Assembly: GCA_013360945.1 (NCBI GenBank)
Contig: JABWAQ010000007.1
Span: 1-62,651, forward strand
Direction: 5' to 3'
Origin: Candidatus Brocadia sp.
Lineage (GTDB): Bacteria; Planctomycetota; Brocadiia; Brocadiales; Brocadiaceae
DNA: 62,651 nucleotides
Shown: piece after piece, positions 59,858-62,651 of the stretch
Numbering within the stretch: the first letter of the stretch is position 1
Layout: every line of letters begins with the position of its first letter
Notes under the pieces: generated by a model
Databases searched by the model: none
Told to the model about the DNA's origin: nothing
Seen by the model: the letters and a program-made list of their open reading frames with translations, nothing else
Position numbers and translations under genes: made by a program

Positions 59858-61597
59858 CTAATCTTCCAGTGTGGATATGTCTCCCGTGGGTAATCCAAGG
59901 TCTCTTGCCTTTAATAATCGGCGCATAATTTTACCACTACGGGTCTTTGGCAAATTGGCGCAAAATTCGATTTCCCTGGGGTATGCATGGGCAGCCAGAC
60001 GATGCTTGATAAATATTTTTATTTCTTCTTCCAATGCCTTCGATGTCTTGAAACCTGCCCGCAGCACCACAAATGCCTTGATAATTTCGCCCCGTTCTGC
60101 ATCGGGTTTACCAATCACTCCCGCTTCTGCCACAGCCCTGTGTTCGAGTAAGGCGCTTTCTACCTCAAATGGCCCCACCCTATGACCTGACGTATTGATG
60201 ACATCATCGGCCCTCCCTACAAACCAGAAATAACCATCCTCGTCCTTGTATGCAGTATCGCCGGTTGCATACCATCCATTGATATTGAAATATTCTTTAA
60301 ATTTTTTTTCATCTCCCCACACCGCCCTCAGCAGAGAAGGCCAGCCAGGGTTTAACGCCAAAAGCCCATGCTGTCCCGCAGGTAATTCATCGCCTTTGCC
60401 ATCAATAATGGATGCTTTAATGCCCGGAAACGGCTTACCCATAGAACCGGGCTTTATGGGTAAACAGGGATAGTTTGCGATCATAATGGAGCCCGTTTCC
60501 GTCTGCCACCAATTATCGTGAATAGGTAAACCATAAACTTTTATACCCCAACGAATGACTTCCGGGTTAAGAGGTTCCCCGACGCTGCAAATATACCGTA
60601 AACTGCTTAGGTCATATTTTTTAACAAGATCATCACCGTCCTTCATCAGCATTCGCAAGGCCGTTGGGGCGGTATACCATACGGTAATTCTATAGTTTTG
60701 AATAATCTCGTACCATCTGGCGGCATCAAACCGCCCATCATAAACGTAGGAGGAGATGCCGTTCAGCCATGGCCCCCACAATCCGTAAACTGTTCCTGTT
60801 ACCCATCCGGGGTCTGCCGTGCACCAGTAAATATCGTCATCTCTCAGGTCCAAGACCCATTTGGTAGTAATGTAATGCGAAATCATGTCATTGTGGACAT
60901 GGGTAATCCCCTTGGACTTTCCCGTTGTACCAGAGGTATACAGGATATAAAAAGGGTCTTCCAGTTTCATCCATTCCATTTCAAACGTATCAGAAGCACC
61001 TTTCATCAATGTTGTATAACATACATCCCTCTCTTCCAACTCGTATTCGTCCTTGTTATTGACCAATACGATACGTTCTAATTTTGGCAATTCCCACAAC
61101 ACCGTATCGACACGCTCTTTCAGTTCAGGTGTGGTAATCAATACCCTGGCATCGCTATTCTGCAAGCGGTCACGAACGGCGTCGGGTCCAAAGGCTGAGA
61201 ACATCGGTCCGGCAATGGCGCCAATTTTTGCGATTGCTATCATACTGATATAAAGCTCGGGTAAACGAGGCAGGAATATAAAGACACGGTCTCCCTTTTT
61301 TACTCCTAACGTACGGAGCATGTTTGCACATTTATCTGAGAGCTTTTTCAATTCCAGGAATGTGTACTTCTGACAGTCGCCGTCAACACCCTCCCAATAT
61401 AACGCCACCTTATTCTTTCGCCAGGTTTGGGCGTGCTTATCAACGGCCTCATAGGCAATGTTTACCTTGTTGTCAGGATTAGCAGAGTTCCATATCTCTT
61501 TCTTAACAGCTTCCCACGAAAATTCCTTATAGGTCTTTTCGTAGTCCATAAGACCCGTTAACACAGGTTTTTTGCTTATTATTTCTGCGTTTTTCAT
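59858..61597 (-). CDS. acsA: Acetyl-CoA synthetase (AMP-forming)
   Basis: The protein is about 579 residues long, starting MKNAEIISKK. Longer starts run into a dispersed repeat and are doubtful. It has the adenylation motifs YTSGTTGKSKG (P-loop), DNWWQTETGS and GWYATGDTAYKDEDGYFWFVGR. The C-terminal RSGKIMRRLLK carries the acetylation-sensitive lysine. It activates acetate to acetyl-CoA. WWQTETG is the acetate-type pocket. Length is near the short AcsA form (about 570). Confidence 0.92.
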   Translation of the reverse strand: MKNAEIISKKPVLTGLMDYEKTYKEFSWEAVKKEIWNSANPDNKVNIAYEAVDKHAQTWRKNKVALYWEGVDGDCQKYTFLELKKLSDKCANMLRTLGVKKGDRVFIFLPRLPELYISMIAIAKIGAIAGPMFSAFGPDAVRDRLQNSDARVLITTPELKERVDTVLWELPKLERIVLVNNKDEYELEERDVCYTTLMKGASDTFEMEWMKLEDPFYILYTSGTTGKSKGITHVHNDMISHYITTKWVLDLRDDDIYWCTADPGWVTGTVYGLWGPWLNGISSYVYDGRFDAARWYEIIQNYRITVWYTAPTALRMLMKDGDDLVKKYDLSSLRYICSVGEPLNPEVIRWGIKVYGLPIHDNWWQTETGSIMIANYPCLPIKPGSMGKPFPGIKASIIDGKGDELPAGQHGLLALNPGWPSLLRAVWGDEKKFKEYFNINGWYATGDTAYKDEDGYFWFVGRADDVINTSGHRVGPFEVESALLEHRAVAEAGVIGKPDAERGEIIKAFVVLRAGFKTSKALEEEIKIFIKHRLAAHAYPREIEFCANLPKTRSGKIMRRLLKARDLGLPTGDISTLED

Positions 61598-61610
61598 AGA
61601 TAATTCCATA

Positions 61611-61629
61611 TTGCAGCAAAGCTGCAACC
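61611..61629 (-). repeat. TTGCAGCAAAGCTGCAACC motif, copy 10
   Basis: This is an inverse copy of the dispersed motif directly before acsA, followed by CCCCGCCTATCAAAGGGG, the companion inverted repeat. It sits where a longer acsA start would be. Confidence 0.5.
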
Positions 61630-61740
61630 AAACCCCGCCTATCAAAGGGGAAAAGAGGGGTGTAAAAGACTTACGAAAAAAGAAAGAATTTAAATGGTAA
61701 TACTATAAGGCCATGGAAATTTATATAAGAAATTATGTAA

Positions 61741-61873
61741 CAATTTAGCTTATTCAAAAAGGTAGCGCCGATCCCTTGTGGTCGGCCTGTGCGGGGGATA
61801 AACCACCCGCGCTGCGTATTTTGTTTCGTGCTGATTACGCAGAAATGTACGAATTTTTCAAAAAGCTAAATTG
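61741..61873. repeat. 133-bp MITE-like element with terminal inverted repeats
   Basis: The ends CAATTTAGCTTATTCAAAAA (61741-61760) and its near inverse (61854-61873) match at 18 of 20 positions. The interior has TAGCGCCGATCCCTTGTGG and GCGGGGGATAAACC. A related copy with an extra insert lies at 35508-35626. No gene is present. The 427-base gap 61598-62024 holds only this and motif copy 10. Confidence 0.65.
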
Positions 61874-62024
61874 CTACGAAATTACAATCTTATATCACTT
61901 ATATTCATAAGTCAATCAGAAAGGTTTCTCGTCAGGACTACGTCAAGTATACGTGTAAGTAAACATAAACAAAGAAATAAAAGAAAAGACTGGCTTTTCA
62001 AAACGTATCTAGTCTCATAGCGTC

Positions 62025-62474
62025 ATGAACCATGAAGAAACGAGAAAAAGCACGTTACCCTTAGCCTGTCTTAAGGGTATAGAAGTAAGGCCAATCAAAC
62101 GGGAAGAACGGTCTGGGTGGGACAGCCTCGTTCGCCAACACCATTACCTGGGACGGGAACATTCCCGATTTTTTGTAAAGCAACATTTATTATGCTTCAA
62201 AATAACCCTGTCAGGGTTAACACTCTTACCAAAAATATGTCAAAGTTGCAAAAAATCGGGAATGTTCCCCCTGGGACCTGGGACTGCACTCCCCCATAGG
62301 GGAAAGCTCCGGTATATTGCCGTTCATCAGGAGCAATGACTGGCGTTAATCGGCTGTTCTGCGGCTGCATTCAAGTGCAGGGTGCGTGACCAGTGGATTG
62401 GATGGCCGTGTTTTCTCCAGTATCAGCGTCTGTCTTTTATCGCCAATAGTAGATGTCAAATGCCAAGTCACTGA
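62025..62474 (+). pseudogene. Decayed DUF4338 (DruA-like) gene, interrupted by a MITE
   Basis: The frame opens with the DUF4338 start: IEVRPIKREERSGWDSLV then RQHHYLG. After the MITE it gives GKLRYIAVHQEQ, a TGA stop at 62337-62339 where the family has Trp, and then in the same frame LALIGCSAAAFKCRVRDQWIGW. It ends at 62472-62474 after about 150 codons; the normal protein is about 300. The inserted DNA plus target duplication is 123 bases, a multiple of three, so the frame stayed open. DUF4338 proteins occur in Druantia defence and in transposase-like genes. This copy is dead. Confidence 0.75.
62155..62269. mobile_element. 115-bp MITE with 21-bp perfect TIRs and 8-bp target duplication
   Basis: Ends at 62155-62175 and 62249-62269 are exact inverse copies beginning GGGAACATTCCCG. 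The sequence CCTGGGAC occurs directly on both sides (62147-62154 and 62270-62277), a perfect 8-bp target-site duplication. The interior contains AACCCTGTCAGGGTT. It encodes nothing and would need a transposase in trans. Confidence 0.85.
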
Positions 62475-62554
62475 TAGTGAAACCTTCATTTTGGTAGGGA
62501 TCGAAATTTTTGCGGAAGTTATGTCTACAGCTTTAAAACAAAAAAACAATATTA

Positions 62555-62597
62555 CCTAAATCCTGCAAACAAGGCGAAGCCTTGTTGCAGGATTAGG
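62555..62597. repeat. Long imperfect hairpin CCTAAATCCTGC...GCAGGATTAGG
   Basis: Arms 62555-62575 and 62579-62597 pair along their length with two single-A bulges around a GAA loop. No gene was recognised from 62475 to the right edge. Confidence 0.6.
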
Positions 62598-62651
62598 CCA
62601 GAAATGGTAGAATCTCCAAGTGATTTCAAGGTATTTTGAGAATAAAAACAC

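Noticed and set aside
61598..61645. Longer starts for acetyl-CoA synthetase
   Set aside because: The extra codons fall in a dispersed repeat and before a better-placed ATG.
62346..62549. 67-codon minus-strand frame near the right edge
   Set aside because: It is antisense to the recognisable DUF4338 remnant.
1..62651. CRISPR array, tRNA, rRNA or prophage
   Set aside because: No regular repeat-spacer series, cloverleaf, rRNA core or phage structural genes were seen by eye; a dedicated search could still find a tRNA.

Overview
This is a moderate-GC bacterial chromosome segment of about 62.7 kb with densely packed housekeeping genes and many short intergenic repeats. Several features point to the PVC superphylum, most likely an anammox-type planctomycete (Candidatus Brocadia/Kuenenia/Jettenia relatives). 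These are a small basic protein of the Planctomycetes/Verrucomicrobia/Chlamydiae type (11724-11996), a very long GreA fused to a large N-terminal region as in chlamydiae (21691-23919), an archaeal-type PEP carboxylase (20069-21541), and Gram-negative envelope genes (TonB receptor, LptF-like permease, heptosyltransferase, murD). The organism assignment is inference. No rRNA, tRNA or CRISPR array was recognised.

Layout. 0-2.2 kb: a RAYT (REP-associated tyrosine transposase) broken into two pieces around an AAA/DUF4143 ATPase gene, with a REP-like nested inverted repeat beside it. 2.2-10.7 kb, minus strand: TldE/PmbA, PilU, a coiled-coil nuclease-like protein, PilT, two tiny membrane proteins, TldD and LigA. 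10.9-13.1 kb, plus strand: a membrane protein, the PVC small basic protein and an aminotransferase. 13.2-21.5 kb, minus strand: a TlpA-type thioredoxin, ClpB, DapB, a rhomboid protease, an LptF-like permease with a long coiled-coil insert, and PEP carboxylase. 21.7-25.6 kb, plus strand: GreA fusion, a cytochrome c lipoprotein, PanD and Lgt. 25.6-31.5 kb, minus strand: TonB receptor, HflX, acyl-CoA synthetase (ADP-forming) beta subunit, a permease remnant and MazG. 32-36.8 kb: HemB, cold-shock protein, Zn-ribbon ORF, SAM hydroxide adenosyltransferase, and a VWA/OmpA lipoprotein.

36.9-43.4 kb mixes cofactor genes (bioA, bioD, thiC) with four toxin-antitoxin loci in different states: a Fic/VbhA-like pair bracketed by repeats, a RHH antitoxin with an internally deleted PIN toxin, a DUF2283 protein carrying what looks like a toxin stub, and an intact RelE/Phd-type pair. 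43.7-62.6 kb holds a radical SAM protein, a 2-hydroxyacyl-CoA dehydratase-type protein, MurD, a Ca2+/cation antiporter, a heptosyltransferase, a histidine kinase/sigma-54 regulator/peptidyl-prolyl isomerase operon, small stress and secreted proteins, an FmdE-like protein beside acetyl-CoA synthetase, and a decayed DUF4338 gene carrying a MITE with a perfect 8-bp target duplication.

The most distinctive content is repetitive DNA. A short GGTTGCGGC-type motif occurs about ten times between genes. There are two 87-bp and two 168-bp copies of other elements. A roughly 24-bp palindromic motif sits inside one copy of a larger element and is absent from the other copy, so it behaves like a discrete insertable unit. 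A Fic toxin-antitoxin cassette is bracketed by 12-bp inverted and roughly 35-bp direct repeats.
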